A stretch of 64,000 bases of DNA from Actinoplanes sichuanensis. Lineage in GTDB: Bacteria > Actinomycetota > Actinomycetes > Mycobacteriales > Micromonosporaceae. The translations under genes were made by a program, and so were the position numbers. Below, in pieces: positions 19,840-29,030 of this stretch. Where the stretch lies: positions 3,596,001 through 3,660,000 of the forward strand of contig NZ_AP028461.1 in assembly GCF_033097365.1 (NCBI RefSeq), written 5' to 3'. Each line of letters opens with the position of its first letter. Within the stretch, counting starts at the first letter, position 1. A model generated the notes under the pieces. That model did no database searches. It saw only the letters and a program-made list of their open reading frames with translations, and was not told the DNA's origin.

Positions 19840-20988
19840 ATGTCCGGTCGGTGGGTGCCGCAGCTGCGGCTGCTGTGGGACCTGAGTCTCGCCACGGCGG
19901 TCGCCACCCTCGCCGTGCAGTACCGCGACTACTCCTGGCGCGACGTGCTGATCGGCCTGGCCATGGCGGCCGCTCTGATCGTCCGGCGCCACGCGCCGAT
20001 CCGGGTGTTCGCGGTGCTCACTGTTCTCGCGTTGGTGCAGCTGGCGGTCGCTTCGGCGGTTCCGGCGGCGTACGACGTGGCGCTGCTCGTGGCGATGACC
20101 ACGGTGGTCGTGCACTCCCCCGCCCGGGCGGCGGTCTTCGGCTCCGGGGCGGTGGTGGCCGCCGGTGCGATGGTCGCCGCCGTGGCCAGTGTCGACAGTG
20201 AGTGGAACGGTTCGCTGCTGGACTACCCGTACCTGGCCGAGCAGACCGCCATGCTGGCCGGCTGCGGCGCGTTGTGGCTGTTCGGATACGTGTTCCGGAC
20301 CAGCCGGGAACGGGTCGCGACCGCCGAGCGTGAACGCGACCATTTGGCCCGGCTGGCCGCCGCCGACGAGCGGGCGTTCATCGCCCGTGAGCTGCACGAC
20401 GTGGTCGCGCACAGCCTGGCCGTGATGATCGCCCAGGCCGACGGGGCGACCTACGTCGTCGACACCGATGCCGACCGGGCCCGGGTGGCGATGCGCACGG
20501 TCGCCGCCACCGGCCGGGAGGCCTTGGACGACATGCACCGCATCGTCGCGGTGCTGCGCGACACCGGCGACGACGACCCGGACGAGCGGCGCAGTCGCGG
20601 CCTGGACCGGTTCGACACCCTGGCCGAGCGGGCCCGGGCGGCGGGGCTGGGGGTGGACGTGCGGATCGACGGTGACCTCGGGCGGCTGTCGGCGGCCGAC
20701 GAGCTGACCGTGTTCCGGATCGTGCAGGAGTCGCTGACCAACGTGCTCCGGCACGCCGGGCCGGGCACGAAGGTCGAGGTCACGCTGGCCGTCGAGGCGC
20801 GGCGGGCGGTGCTGGAGGTCGGCGACGACGGTGCCGGAACGGTTCCGGCGGCCCGCGTCGGAGGCGGGAACGGGCTGCTCGGGATGCGCGAACGCGTCGC
20901 GGTGCACGAGGGTGAGATCACCGCCGGGCCCGATCCGGCCGGCGGCTGGCGGGTGCGGGCCACGATCCCGCTCGAGGAGGCACAGTGA
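19840..20988 (+). CDS. DesK/NarL-type sensor histidine kinase
   Basis: A 382-residue sensor kinase with four to five N-terminal helices (residues 10-155), a short coiled coil (SRERVATAERERDHLARLAA), and a HisKA_3 domain whose phosphoacceptor is in ARELHDVVAHSLAVM. The ATPase domain has QESLTNVLRHAG and GNGLLGMRERV. The response regulator start overlaps its stop by 4 bases, so they form a cognate two-component pair. The genes downstream (membrane protein, decayed ABC ATPase, FtsX permease) suggest the pair once controlled, or still controls, an export or envelope-stress transporter. Confidence 0.92.
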   Translation: MSGRWVPQLRLLWDLSLATAVATLAVQYRDYSWRDVLIGLAMAAALIVRRHAPIRVFAVLTVLALVQLAVASAVPAAYDVALLVAMTTVVVHSPARAAVFGSGAVVAAGAMVAAVASVDSEWNGSLLDYPYLAEQTAMLAGCGALWLFGYVFRTSRERVATAERERDHLARLAAADERAFIARELHDVVAHSLAVMIAQADGATYVVDTDADRARVAMRTVAATGREALDDMHRIVAVLRDTGDDDPDERRSRGLDRFDTLAERARAAGLGVDVRIDGDLGRLSAADELTVFRIVQESLTNVLRHAGPGTKVEVTLAVEARRAVLEVGDDGAGTVPAARVGGGNGLLGMRERVAVHEGEITAGPDPAGGWRVRATIPLEEAQ

Positions 20989-21644
20989 GCATCCGGGTTC
21001 TGCTCGTCGACGATCAGGCGCTGGTCCGGGCCGGTTTCGTCATGGTGCTGTCGGCGCAGCCGGACATGGAGGTCGTCGGCGAGGCGGGTGACGGGGCGGA
21101 GGCGATCGCGCTGCTGGCCCGTACCCCGGCCGATGTGGTGGTGATGGACATCCGGATGCCGGTGCTGGACGGGGTGGCGGCCACCCGCCGGATCTGTGCC
21201 GGACCGGACGGCCCGCGGGTGCTGGTGCTGACCACGTTCGACACCGACGCCGACGCGTTCGCCGCGCTGCAGGCCGGGGCCAGCGGGTTCCTGTTGAAGA
21301 ACGCGCCGCCGGAGCAACTGCTCGCGGCGATCCGGGTGGTGGCCGCCGGCGAGTCGGTGGTGGCTCCCCGGGTCACCCGGGCGCTGCTGGACCGGTTCTC
21401 CGGGCAGCTGACCCTGCCCGGCCGGGCCGACGAGCGGCTGGCCGCACTGACCGACCGCGAGCGCGAGGTCCTGGAGTTGGTGGCGGCCGGGCTGTCTAAC
21501 GCGGAGATCGCCGCCCGGCTGGTCGTCGCCGAGGGCACGGTGAAGACGCATTTCGGGCGCATCCTGGCTAAACTGGAACTCCGCGACCGGGTGCAGGCCG
21601 TCGTCTTCGCGTACGAGATCGGCCTGGTCAAACCGGGTGTGTAA
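20985..21644 (+). CDS. LuxR-type response regulator
   Basis: A 219-residue NarL/FixJ-family regulator. The receiver has LLVDDQALVRAGF at the start, the phosphoacceptor Asp in VVVMDIRMPVLDG, the Thr in VLTTFDTD and the Lys in FLLKNAPPE. The C-terminal LuxR helix-turn-helix reads LTDREREVLELVAAGLSNAE, then EGTVKTHFGRILAKL. GTG 20985 overlaps the kinase stop (GTGA), so translation is coupled. It is the partner of the preceding kinase and may act on the ABC genes just downstream. Confidence 0.93.
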   Translation: MSIRVLLVDDQALVRAGFVMVLSAQPDMEVVGEAGDGAEAIALLARTPADVVVMDIRMPVLDGVAATRRICAGPDGPRVLVLTTFDTDADAFAALQAGASGFLLKNAPPEQLLAAIRVVAAGESVVAPRVTRALLDRFSGQLTLPGRADERLAALTDREREVLELVAAGLSNAEIAARLVVAEGTVKTHFGRILAKLELRDRVQAVVFAYEIGLVKPGV

Positions 21645-21727
21645 GACCTGAGTCGTACACCGGGGTGCCTCAGGATCTGCTCTGGCGGCAATGTGCCGGA
21701 CCCCCACCACGCCGAAGAATCAGTGTC

Positions 21728-22135
21728 GTGAACAGCAAGCGCATCAACATCACCTTCGTGATCCTCGCCGCGGTCGTCATGGCCGGTGTGGCGTACGGCG
21801 TGAACTACCTGTGGGACAAGCGGTTCGGGCCGACCGCCGCATCGGCCGCCGACTGCACGCTGGCCCAGGAGCTGATCGACAAGGCGCAGAACCCACCCAC
21901 CGACACCGCACAGGCCGAGCAGTGGGAGCAGCAGATCCGGCAGATCCGCTACACCCGGCTCGAGAATGACGGGATCAGCACCGAGGTCGGCCGGTACGTG
22001 CACTGGTCCATGGTCCGGGCGACCGGCGACCCGATGCGGCCGCCCGCCGGCACCCTCGAGGAGATCACCGAGCTGGCCGTCGGGCACTGCGAGGACAGCG
22101 GGGTCGACCTGCGCGTACCGAAGATCGTCTTCTGA
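21728..22135 (+). CDS. Membrane-anchored hypothetical protein
   Basis: A 135-residue protein with one N-terminal hydrophobic helix ([18 protein letters not shown]) and an extracytoplasmic domain with two Cys ([13 protein letters not shown] and GHCEDSGVD), perhaps disulphide-linked. I do not recognise the family. GTG 21728 is chosen because it places the basic MNSKR directly before the helix; the frame is open to 21665. Its stop overlaps by 1 base the start of the decayed ABC ATPase (TGATG), so these genes were built as one operon with the permease. Confidence 0.7.
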   Translation: MNSKRINITFVILAAVVMAGVAYGVNYLWDKRFGPTAASAADCTLAQELIDKAQNPPTDTAQAEQWEQQIRQIRYTRLENDGISTEVGRYVHWSMVRATGDPMRPPAGTLEEITELAVGHCEDSGVDLRVPKIVF

Positions 22136-22401
22136 TGTCCGCGGTCACCGCCACCGACCGGGCGCTCACGGGGGTGCGCCGGGATCGGATCGGGTTCGTG
22201 TTCCAGGCGTTCAACCTGCTCCCCCAGCTCACCGCCCGGCAGAACATCACCCTGCCGGCCGAGCCGGCCGGCGGCCGGCGGCAGCGTGTCGCCCTGGCCC
22301 GGGCACTCAGCACCCGCCCGGACGTGATCTTCGCCGACGAGCCGACCGACCGCACCCTCGTGCCGGCCGAGGGCCGCATCGTGCAGGACACGTCCCGGTG
22401 A
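22135..22401 (+). pseudogene. Gutted ABC transporter ATP-binding protein (in-frame deletions)
   Basis: An 88-residue in-frame remnant of a MacB/LolD-type ATPase. It keeps the Q-loop region [20 protein letters not shown], then jumps to [17 protein letters not shown] (tail of the signature motif) and VIFADEPT (Walker B), then ends after [14 protein letters not shown]. The Walker A loop, the helical subdomain with the LSGG of the signature, the D-loop and the H-loop are gone. The intact homologue at 51.9 kb is 245 residues and aligns to these pieces, so at least three deletions occurred, all preserving the frame. It cannot hydrolyse ATP. The 4-nt overlap with the permease start is preserved. Confidence 0.85.
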
Positions 22402-24884
22402 CCGCCACCGTGCTGCGCACCCAGCTCAGCGGAGTGTGGCGGCGGCCCGGGCGGCTGCTGATGACCGGGCTGTCGGTGCTGGTGGCGGCGTTCGTGGTGT
22501 TCGGGACGGTGCTGGCGTACGCGATCGTCACCCGAACCACCCTGGACACGTTCAGTGAGACACCGGAGGCGGTCAGCGTCGTCGTGTACGCCAACGGCGG
22601 CGAGCCGCTCAGCCCGCGGCAGGTGGGCGAGATCCGGACCACCGCCGGAGTGACCGAGGCGACCGGCCGGGTGACCGCGACGTTCACCGTCGGTGACGCG
22701 TCGTCCGGAACCGATCTGGAACTGCTCGCCGATCCGGGCTCCGGGCCGCTGTCGCGGATCACGCTGATCTCCGGCGGGTATCCGCGGGCGGCGCGGGAGA
22801 TCGCGGTGGATCGGCGGGCCGCCGGGCGGCTCGGCGTGACCACCGGTGGCACCCTGCGGCTCAACACCGGTGACCGCACCGCCGCGCCGGTCACCGTCAC
22901 CGTGACCGGGATCGTCGACGGGCCGCGCGACGCGGCCGAACGGGCCTGGGCGCCGGATCGGGTGGTCACCGGGATCAGCGGCACTCCCGGTCTTCCGCGG
23001 GTCGACATTCTCGCGGCGCCGGGCGCCGACCTTTCCGCGATGATGAGCGGTCTGTCCGACCGGCTGCTGCGCGATCCGATGGCCTACCTCAGCGTCACCA
23101 CCGGCGAGACCATGCGGGTACGGGAGGCGCGCGCCGCGGTACGCCAGTTCGATCAGCTGTTCGCGCTGGTGGCGATGTTCGTGGGGATCGCCGTGGTGGC
23201 CGCCGCGCTGGTCGCCACGTCGACGTTCCGGATCGTGTTCGCGCAACGGCTGCGGCAGTTGGCGCTGCTGCGGGCGATCGGCGCGCAGCAGGGTCGGCTG
23301 GTGGTGGCGCTCGCCGTCGAGGGCGCCGTGGTCGGGCTGGTCACCGGTGCGGTCGGGGTTCTGCTCGCCCAGGGTGCCGGGCTCGCCGCACCGGCCGTGG
23401 CGGGGCTGTTCGGGCGTACCGTCTCCGGTCCCGGGATGCCGGTCGGCGCCGCCGTGGCCGTGGTGATCGGGGCCGGGCTGCTCACCGCCGGGGCCGTCCT
23501 GGCTCCCGCCTTCGCGGCCGCCGGGGTCTCGCCGTTGCAGGCCCTGCGCAGCGCGAGCACCCTGCCCGCCGAACGCGGCATCGCCGGGACACGCCTTGCG
23601 GGCGGGCTGCTGCTGTCGGCCGCGACCGGCGGGATGGTCTGGGTGACCGTCCGGAGCATGGGATCCTCGGAGGCACTGTTGTACCTGGTCGGGGTGGGCG
23701 CGTTCGGGTTCGGGACGCTGATCGCGCTCGGGCCGGTGCTGATCCGCCCGATCCTCGCGGTCGCCGGATGGCCACTGCGGACGGCCGGACCCGCCGGACG
23801 GCTCGCGGTCAGCGGCATCGGCGGTACGCCACGGCGCGCCGCCGCGGTGTCGGTGGTGGTCGCGCTCGGCGTGACGATGCTGGCCGGAACGGTGGTCGGC
23901 ATCTCCAGCCTGCAACTGTGGACGGATCGGACGATGGCGTCGCGTACCCCCGCCGATCTCGCCCTTTTCGCCGAAGGCGGCGGTGGCCTCGACGATGTGC
24001 TGGCGCGGCTGCGGGCCGATCCGCGGTTCCGCGACGTCACGCCGTTCCGGATGGCCGACTTCAGCACCGCCGACGGGGGGTTCTCGCACGGGGCGATCGC
24101 CGTCGACATGGGCGCGATGACGGAACTGCGGACCCTGTCCGCGGCGTCCGGGCAGGTCGACGCACTCGGGCCGGGCACGGTGGTGCTGTCGGCGTCGGCG
24201 GCCACCGACTTCGACGCGACAGTCGGTGACGTGGTCACCCTGCACTCCGGCGGGATGGTCCGGGCCGAGGTCGTCGCGGTGCTCACCGGGGACGGCCCGT
24301 TGCGGACGGGCGCGATCCTGACGCCCGCCGACCTGGATGCGCTCGGCGGCACGTCGGCCGGCATCCTCGCCGACATCGCCACCGGCGGCCGCGACGAGGC
24401 GCTCGCCGCGTTCCGCAGTGCCGGGAATCCGGCCGGGGCCGAGGTGGCGGTGCTCGCCGACGAACGCGACAAGGCCGACGATGAGGTGTCGTCGCTGTTC
24501 GCGGCGGCGGTCGGGCTGCTCGGGCTGACCGTGCTGATCGCGGCGGTCGGGGTCGGCACCACCACCGGACTGTCCGTTCTGGAACGCACCCGGGAGTTCG
24601 GGCTGGCCCGTGCCCTCGGCATGACCCGGGGGCGACTGCGGCTGATGGTCGGGATGGAGGCCGGGCTGTACGGGCTGATCGGGGCGGTGCTGGGCATCGT
24701 GCTCGGGGTGCCGATGGCCTGGCTGGCGCTGGAGTCGCTGCGCCTGGATCTGCCGTTGACCTTCCCGGGTGGGCGGCTGGCCCTGATCGTGCTGGTCACG
24801 GCCGCGATCACGGTCCTGGCCGGTCTGCTCCCGGCGCGGCGGGCGGCTCGGGTCAGCCCGGTGGCGGCGCTGGCCGCGGACTGA
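22398..24884 (+). CDS. FtsX/MacB-type ABC permease
   Basis: An 828-residue permease with two FtsX modules: a first helix ([20 protein letters not shown]), a large extracytoplasmic domain, three helices (about residues 250-370), a middle helical region, a second extracytoplasmic domain and three C-terminal helices ([20 protein letters not shown] onward, with [18 protein letters not shown]). It would work with an ATPase in efflux or lipoprotein/peptide handling. The neighbouring ATPase is gutted, so the permease either uses another ATPase or is losing function; its own frame is intact. GTG 22398 overlaps the ATPase remnant's stop. Confidence 0.88.
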   Translation: MTATVLRTQLSGVWRRPGRLLMTGLSVLVAAFVVFGTVLAYAIVTRTTLDTFSETPEAVSVVVYANGGEPLSPRQVGEIRTTAGVTEATGRVTATFTVGDASSGTDLELLADPGSGPLSRITLISGGYPRAAREIAVDRRAAGRLGVTTGGTLRLNTGDRTAAPVTVTVTGIVDGPRDAAERAWAPDRVVTGISGTPGLPRVDILAAPGADLSAMMSGLSDRLLRDPMAYLSVTTGETMRVREARAAVRQFDQLFALVAMFVGIAVVAAALVATSTFRIVFAQRLRQLALLRAIGAQQGRLVVALAVEGAVVGLVTGAVGVLLAQGAGLAAPAVAGLFGRTVSGPGMPVGAAVAVVIGAGLLTAGAVLAPAFAAAGVSPLQALRSASTLPAERGIAGTRLAGGLLLSAATGGMVWVTVRSMGSSEALLYLVGVGAFGFGTLIALGPVLIRPILAVAGWPLRTAGPAGRLAVSGIGGTPRRAAAVSVVVALGVTMLAGTVVGISSLQLWTDRTMASRTPADLALFAEGGGGLDDVLARLRADPRFRDVTPFRMADFSTADGGFSHGAIAVDMGAMTELRTLSAASGQVDALGPGTVVLSASAATDFDATVGDVVTLHSGGMVRAEVVAVLTGDGPLRTGAILTPADLDALGGTSAGILADIATGGRDEALAAFRSAGNPAGAEVAVLADERDKADDEVSSLFAAAVGLLGLTVLIAAVGVGTTTGLSVLERTREFGLARALGMTRGRLRLMVGMEAGLYGLIGAVLGIVLGVPMAWLALESLRLDLPLTFPGGRLALIVLVTAAITVLAGLLPARRAARVSPVAALAAD

Positions 24885-24899
24885 CCCGGGCACGCACGA

Positions 24900-24936
24900 C
24901 GCCCCCGGCCCGCGGTCATCGCGCCGGCCGGGGGCG
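24900..24936. terminator. Bidirectional hairpin between convergent genes
   Basis: A perfect 11-bp stem (CGCCCCCGGCC at 24900-24910 paired with GGCCGGGGGCG at 24926-24936) with a GC-rich loop lies between the permease stop (24884) and the CBS gene stop (24968). No U-tract follows, as is common for actinobacterial terminators. It can serve both strands. Confidence 0.7.
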
Positions 24937-24967
24937 GTTCGGGTACCCGCCTCGAGGGAGGAGCAGG

Positions 24968-25654
24968 TCAGGCCCCGAAGTACGACGACGCGGGCTTGAC
25001 CAGGTCACGGTCGTTGAAGTCGAACGTCAGCCGCGAGTCGACCGAGACGACCCCGGCGACCCGGCGGACCAGGCGTTCGACCAGGGCGGTGCTGGACCAG
25101 CGTTCGGAACGGCCGGTCAGCGTGACCGCGCCGCGGTCGACGGTGGCGACGACGTGGCCGGTGCTCTCCGTCCAGGTGATCTCGTGGATCGCCGCGCGCA
25201 CGTCGGCGAGGATCTCGGTGTCGGTAGGCAGATGTTCCTTGAGCAGGTCGCCGCGGCTCACGATGCCGGCCAGTCGCCCGTCGAAGTCGACCACCGGCAG
25301 TTGCTTGACGTGCGCCTGTTCCATCCGGCGGGCGGCCGTGCGGATACCCGTGGTCGTGCGGACCACCTCGGCCGGCGCGGTCATCAGCTCCCCGGCGGTC
25401 ATCGCGTCGGCCTTGCGCCGCAGGCCCCGTCGCCGGAACTCGAACCAGCGCGGCTCCCCGGCCCCGGCGAACTCGATCTTGAGCAGTAGGTCCGACTCGG
25501 ACACCACCCCGAGGACCCGGCGATCGTCGTCCACGACCGGGAGCGCGTTGATCCGGTGCCGGGCGAGCAGGGCGATCAGTTCCCGGTACGGCACATCCGG
25601 CCCGACCGCGACCACGTCAACCGTCATGACCTCGTTGACCAGCCAGATCTTCAT
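24968..25654 (-). CDS. CBS-pair protein with BON-like C-terminus
   Basis: A 228-residue cytoplasmic protein. Two CBS domains occupy about residues 1-145: VNEVMTVDVVAVGPDVPYRE, INALPVVDDDRRVLGVVSES, then ELMTAPAEVV and VKQLPVVDFDGRLAGIVSRG. The C-terminal 80 residues look like a BON domain (VRAAIHEITW, VTLTGRSERWS, VVSVDSRLTFD). CBS pairs bind adenine nucleotides. The ATG at 25654 has GGAGGG upstream, although the frame is open further. It neighbours a cNMP-binding protein on the same strand, and both look like stand-alone metabolic or stress sensors. Confidence 0.88.
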   Translation of the reverse strand: MKIWLVNEVMTVDVVAVGPDVPYRELIALLARHRINALPVVDDDRRVLGVVSESDLLLKIEFAGAGEPRWFEFRRRGLRRKADAMTAGELMTAPAEVVRTTTGIRTAARRMEQAHVKQLPVVDFDGRLAGIVSRGDLLKEHLPTDTEILADVRAAIHEITWTESTGHVVATVDRGAVTLTGRSERWSSTALVERLVRRVAGVVSVDSRLTFDFNDRDLVKPASSYFGA

Positions 25655-25740
25655 GTCGATCCCTCCACCACCCACGCTAGGACTCCGGCGTCGGCTGCGG
25701 CAGGACACCAGGTCTCCGACCCCCGGGCCGATCGTCCCGA

Positions 25741-26220
25741 TCAGGGGAAGGTCAGCCGGTCCGGTGGTGGGATGGTCAGTCCGGCCACCCGCAGCCGGAG
25801 CGAGCGGAGACCGTCGTCCGCCACGGTGATCAGCCGGGCGTAGAACTCGCCGCGCAGGTCGGGGTCGTCGGCGAGCTGGTCCCGCAGGCCGGTGGCCCGG
25901 AACTCCACGGCGTACAGGTCCTCGCCGGCCACTCCACCGAAGTCCCACCGCCGGGCCCGGGCCAGGGCGGCCCACCCGACGAACCCCTCGCACCTGTCCA
26001 CCGGGACGTCACCACGCCCTGGAACCGGCAGATCGAGCAGCACGCTGCCGCTCAGCAGGAGCCACATCCGCTCGACCGGAGCGTCGGCGCCGAACAGCCG
26101 GAAGCCCCGCTCGTATTCGACGGGCCGCCCGTGCGCGGTGAGCCGCCGGAGCCAGGCGGTCGGCAGGTCGGCGAAGAGTGGATGCAGCGCGAGCATGTCG
26201 AATGTGGTCAGATCCCGCAT
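25741..26220 (-). CDS. Stand-alone cyclic-nucleotide-binding-fold protein
   Basis: A 159-residue protein resembling the cNMP-binding domain of Crp/Fnr proteins, without a DNA-binding part: LHPLFADLPTAWLRRLTAHG, YERGFRLFGADAPVERMWLLLSG near residues 35-58, then VPVDRCEGFVGWAAL in the region of the phosphate-binding cassette. The classic GE..L...RxA cassette is not well conserved, so nucleotide binding is uncertain. ATG 26220 has GAGG upstream. It lies 86 bases upstream of the CBS gene on the same strand and could be cotranscribed with it. Confidence 0.72.
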   Translation of the reverse strand: MRDLTTFDMLALHPLFADLPTAWLRRLTAHGRPVEYERGFRLFGADAPVERMWLLLSGSVLLDLPVPGRGDVPVDRCEGFVGWAALARARRWDFGGVAGEDLYAVEFRATGLRDQLADDPDLRGEFYARLITVADDGLRSLRLRVAGLTIPPPDRLTFP

Positions 26221-26304
26221 GGCCGCCTCACCGTGACGAAGACGCTTCCCCGTCACCCTAGAAATCCACCGGCCACCCCGGCAGGGCCGGACGACCCGGG
26301 CCGT

Positions 26305-26337
26305 GGGAGCCGGCGGCATCCGCTGCCGCCGGCTCCC
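26305..26337 (-). terminator. Terminator of the subtilisin gene
   Basis: A perfect 14-bp stem (26305-26318 with 26324-26337; arms GGGAGCCGGCGGCA and TGCCGCCGGCTCCC) and a 5-base loop, starting 5 bases beyond the stop of the S8 peptidase gene. It is the strongest hairpin seen in that interval. Confidence 0.8.
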
Positions 26338-26342
26338 CCGGT

Positions 26343-27527
26343 TCAGAAGGCGGCTGTGTAGAGCAGCCGGTTCGGGGAGCCGGTTCCCGGGCTGGTCACC
26401 ACCCCGGTGGTGGCGTTGCCGACGATCGCCGCCTGCACCTGCGCGGGTGTGTCGGTCGGGTGGGTGGCCAGGTAGAGGGCGGCCGCCCCGGCGACGTGTG
26501 GGGTGGCCATCGACGTGCCGCTGATGGTGTTGGTGGCGGTGTCGCCGGTGTTCCACGTCGACGGGATGTTGATGCCCGGTGCGAACACGTCCACGCAGGT
26601 GCCGCGGTTGGCCCAGGACGGTTTCGCGTCGCTGCTGTTGGTCGCCGACACGGTGATCGCGGCCGGGACCCGGGCCGGCGACTGGGTGCAGGCGTCCAGG
26701 GCGAACAGGCCGAGGAACCCGTTGCCGGCCGCGATCGAGTAGCTCACCCCGGACGTGATCGACGCGCTGACCGCGTTGTCCAGGACGGTGTCGGCGCCGC
26801 CGCCGAGGCTCATGTTGGCGACCGCGGGTTTGACGGCGTTCGTGGTCACCCATTCGATGCCCGCCACGACCTGGGCGGTGGTGCCGCTGCCCTCGCAGTT
26901 GAGTACCCGCACGCCGACGAGCTGCACACCCTTCGCGACCCCGTAGGCGGTGCCGCCCACGGTTCCGGCGACGTGCGTTCCGTGGCCGTTGCAGTCGTCC
27001 GCCGTACCGCCGTCGATCGCATCGAATCCGCTGCTCGCACGGCCGCCGAAGTCCTGGTGGGAGGTGCGGATGCCGGTGTCGATGATGTAGGCGCGCACGT
27101 TCGACGCGGTGGTGTTGTAGGTGTAGGCGGCGTTCACCGGCCGGTTGCGCTGGTCGATGCGGTCCAGGCCGTAGGACGGCGGGTTGGTCTGCGTGTCCGA
27201 GATCCGGTGGATCACGTTGGGTTGCACGAACGCGACGTCCGGGTCGGCGGCGACCTGCCGCGCCTGACGCGCCGTCATGGTCGCCGCGAAACCGTTGATG
27301 ACCCGGGTGTACGTCCGCAGTGGCGTGGCCTGATGTTCGGCGGCCACGGTACGGGCGATCTTGCCGGACTTGAGGACGACGATGTAGCTGTCCTTGACGA
27401 CCTCGGCGCCCGGCACCGTGAGGACGTCCGCCTCCGGCGGGGCGGCCTGGGCGCCGGTGGACAGTCCGAGTGTGGTGAGGAGGGCGGCGGCCGCGACGGC
27501 GGCGCTTCGGCGGACGGTTGTGCGCAA
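26343..27527 (-). CDS. Secreted subtilisin-like serine peptidase (S8)
   Basis: A 394-residue secreted protease. A signal peptide (LRTTVRRSAAVAAAALLTTL, then AQAAPPE) is followed by an I9-type propeptide (DSYIVVLKSGKIARTVAAEH) and the S8A catalytic domain: Asp in YIIDTGIR, His in GHGTHVAGTVGG, and Ser in SGTSMATPHVAGAAALYLA. The oxyanion Asn is in SIAAGNG. The start is taken as TTG 27527, because GGGAGGT lies 6 bases upstream and it directly precedes the basic signal-peptide n-region; an in-frame ATG at 27584 has no such site. It probably degrades extracellular protein. Confidence 0.93.
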   Translation of the reverse strand: MRTTVRRSAAVAAAALLTTLGLSTGAQAAPPEADVLTVPGAEVVKDSYIVVLKSGKIARTVAAEHQATPLRTYTRVINGFAATMTARQARQVAADPDVAFVQPNVIHRISDTQTNPPSYGLDRIDQRNRPVNAAYTYNTTASNVRAYIIDTGIRTSHQDFGGRASSGFDAIDGGTADDCNGHGTHVAGTVGGTAYGVAKGVQLVGVRVLNCEGSGTTAQVVAGIEWVTTNAVKPAVANMSLGGGADTVLDNAVSASITSGVSYSIAAGNGFLGLFALDACTQSPARVPAAITVSATNSSDAKPSWANRGTCVDVFAPGINIPSTWNTGDTATNTISGTSMATPHVAGAAALYLATHPTDTPAQVQAAIVGNATTGVVTSPGTGSPNRLLYTAAF

Positions 27528-27603
27528 GGGAACCTCCCGACTCTGGGTGGTCACGCAACCACGTCCAGTGAAGCTAACAGCCAAATCGAAGTCTGTGAAT
27601 GCT

Positions 27604-28962
27604 TCAGCCGCGGTGGGCGTGGGCGCCGCCGAGGTTGCGCCACCAGCGGCGACGGGGTGCGGACTCGGCCGGGGTGTCCTCGGAGACGACGCCCAGGGTC
27701 AGACTCACCCGGGCGCCGCCCCACTCGCTGCGGCCGACCGTGAACGCGCCGCCGGTGTCCGCGGCCAGGCGCTGGGCGATGTCCAGACCCAGGCCGGTGG
27801 AGTCGGCGCCGCTGGTGCCACGGGACAGTGCCGCGGCCGGGTCGGCGAAACCGGGGCCGGCGTCGTCGACGGTCACCGTCGCCGAGTCGGCGGACCGCGT
27901 GACGGTGACCCGGCAGGCGGCGTCCTCGCCGGTGTGGTGGAAGACGTTGCCGAGCAGCACGTCGAGGGCTTCGGTGACCCGGGACCAGGCGGCCGGCACG
28001 GTGATCCCCTCCGGCGGCGGGTCGGCCTGCCAGGTGCGACCCTGGTCCTCGGCGAGGGCGCCCCAGAATCCGGTCCGGTCGGCGACCACCGCCCCCAGGT
28101 CGCAGTGCAGTCGGGGCCGTGCGGCGAGCGGACGGCCGGCCTCGTTGATCACCGCACTGATCTCGTGTTCGAGTCGGTCCACCACGCGCAGTTGACGGTC
28201 CCGGTCGTCGCCGGCGGGCAGGCCCTCGGCGTTCAGGCGCAGCGCGGTCAGCGGGACCCGCAGGCGGTGCGACAGGTTCGCGGCCAGCGCCCGCTCCTTG
28301 GCGAGCAACTCCAGGAACCGGTCGGCGAGCAGGTTCAGCGCCGAGCCGACCTCCTCGATCTCGCGGGGGCCGCTCGGCCGTACCCTCGCATGAAGTTGAC
28401 CCGCCCCCAGACTGGTGGCGGTGCGCGCGAGATCGCGGGTGGCGCGGACGACGCGGGCGGCCAGCCGGTCGGCGAGGAACATGCAGAGCCCGACCAGGAC
28501 GATCGCCTCGACCAGCAGCACCAGCACGGCCGTGCCGACGCCGGCGCGCAGTGACGTGCCCGGGACGAAGACCTCGATGACCGCGATCAGCCCCTGCGGG
28601 AGGGCGACCGGCCGCAGGTAGACGCGACCGCCGTCGATGCCGATCGTGCCGGCCGTCTCCCGGTCGCGGACCTGGGCGACCGCGCCCTCACCGGCCCGGC
28701 TGACCCCGACCGTGCCGAGGGTGGGCAGGTGGGCGGCGAGTTCGCCGTGCTGACCGGCCCGGGTGCTCATGATCGAGTTGAGGACCAGTTCGCGGTCGGT
28801 GGCGACCACCACGACCGCGGACAGGCCGAGGGCCTGGCGTTCGGCCTCACGCATGGCACGGTCCTGCACGGCGCTGTGCACGAGCAGCGCCAACGGGATG
28901 ACGAACGCCAGCGCCACCAGCGTGGTGACGGCCAGGGCGACCAGTACGTAGCTTCGTCTCAT
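27604..28962 (-). CDS. Sensor histidine kinase with HAMP
   Basis: A 452-residue kinase. One helix at residues 5-30, a periplasmic-side sensor of about 110 residues, a second helix (VGTAVLVLLVEAIVLVGLCM), a HAMP segment (ARVVRATRDLARTATSLG), a HisKA helix with the phosphoacceptor in SHRLRVPLTALRLN, and an ATPase domain with VDDAGPGF and STGLGLDIAQRLA. A conserved G2-like GGGAxFT is present as TGGAFTVGRSEWGG. No regulator is adjacent on this strand. The OmpR-type regulator at 32660, beyond the metalloprotease gene, is the best partner candidate. ATG 28962 is preferred because upstream starts run into the terminator hairpin. Confidence 0.88.
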   Translation of the reverse strand: MRRSYVLVALAVTTLVALAFVIPLALLVHSAVQDRAMREAERQALGLSAVVVVATDRELVLNSIMSTRAGQHGELAAHLPTLGTVGVSRAGEGAVAQVRDRETAGTIGIDGGRVYLRPVALPQGLIAVIEVFVPGTSLRAGVGTAVLVLLVEAIVLVGLCMFLADRLAARVVRATRDLARTATSLGAGQLHARVRPSGPREIEEVGSALNLLADRFLELLAKERALAANLSHRLRVPLTALRLNAEGLPAGDDRDRQLRVVDRLEHEISAVINEAGRPLAARPRLHCDLGAVVADRTGFWGALAEDQGRTWQADPPPEGITVPAAWSRVTEALDVLLGNVFHHTGEDAACRVTVTRSADSATVTVDDAGPGFADPAAALSRGTSGADSTGLGLDIAQRLAADTGGAFTVGRSEWGGARVSLTLGVVSEDTPAESAPRRRWWRNLGGAHAHRG

Positions 28963-28981
28963 CGGACCGCCGACCATAGTC

Positions 28982-29022
28982 GGACCGGGCGTGCCCCACC
29001 ATAGGCGGGGGCACGCCCGGTC
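28982..29022 (-). terminator. Strong terminator after the double metalloprotease gene
   Basis: A perfect 16-bp stem (28982-28997 and 29007-29022; arms GGACCGGGCGTGCCCC and GGGGCACGCCCGGTCC) and a 9-base loop, beginning 9 bases after the stop of the M4-M28 gene. It separates that gene from the kinase gene downstream. Confidence 0.85.
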
Positions 29023-29030
29023 CACCCTGA

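Noticed and set aside
22065..24893. Long minus-strand frame opposite the FtsX permease
   Set aside because: Composition of an antisense shadow with no domain; the plus strand encodes a normal permease.
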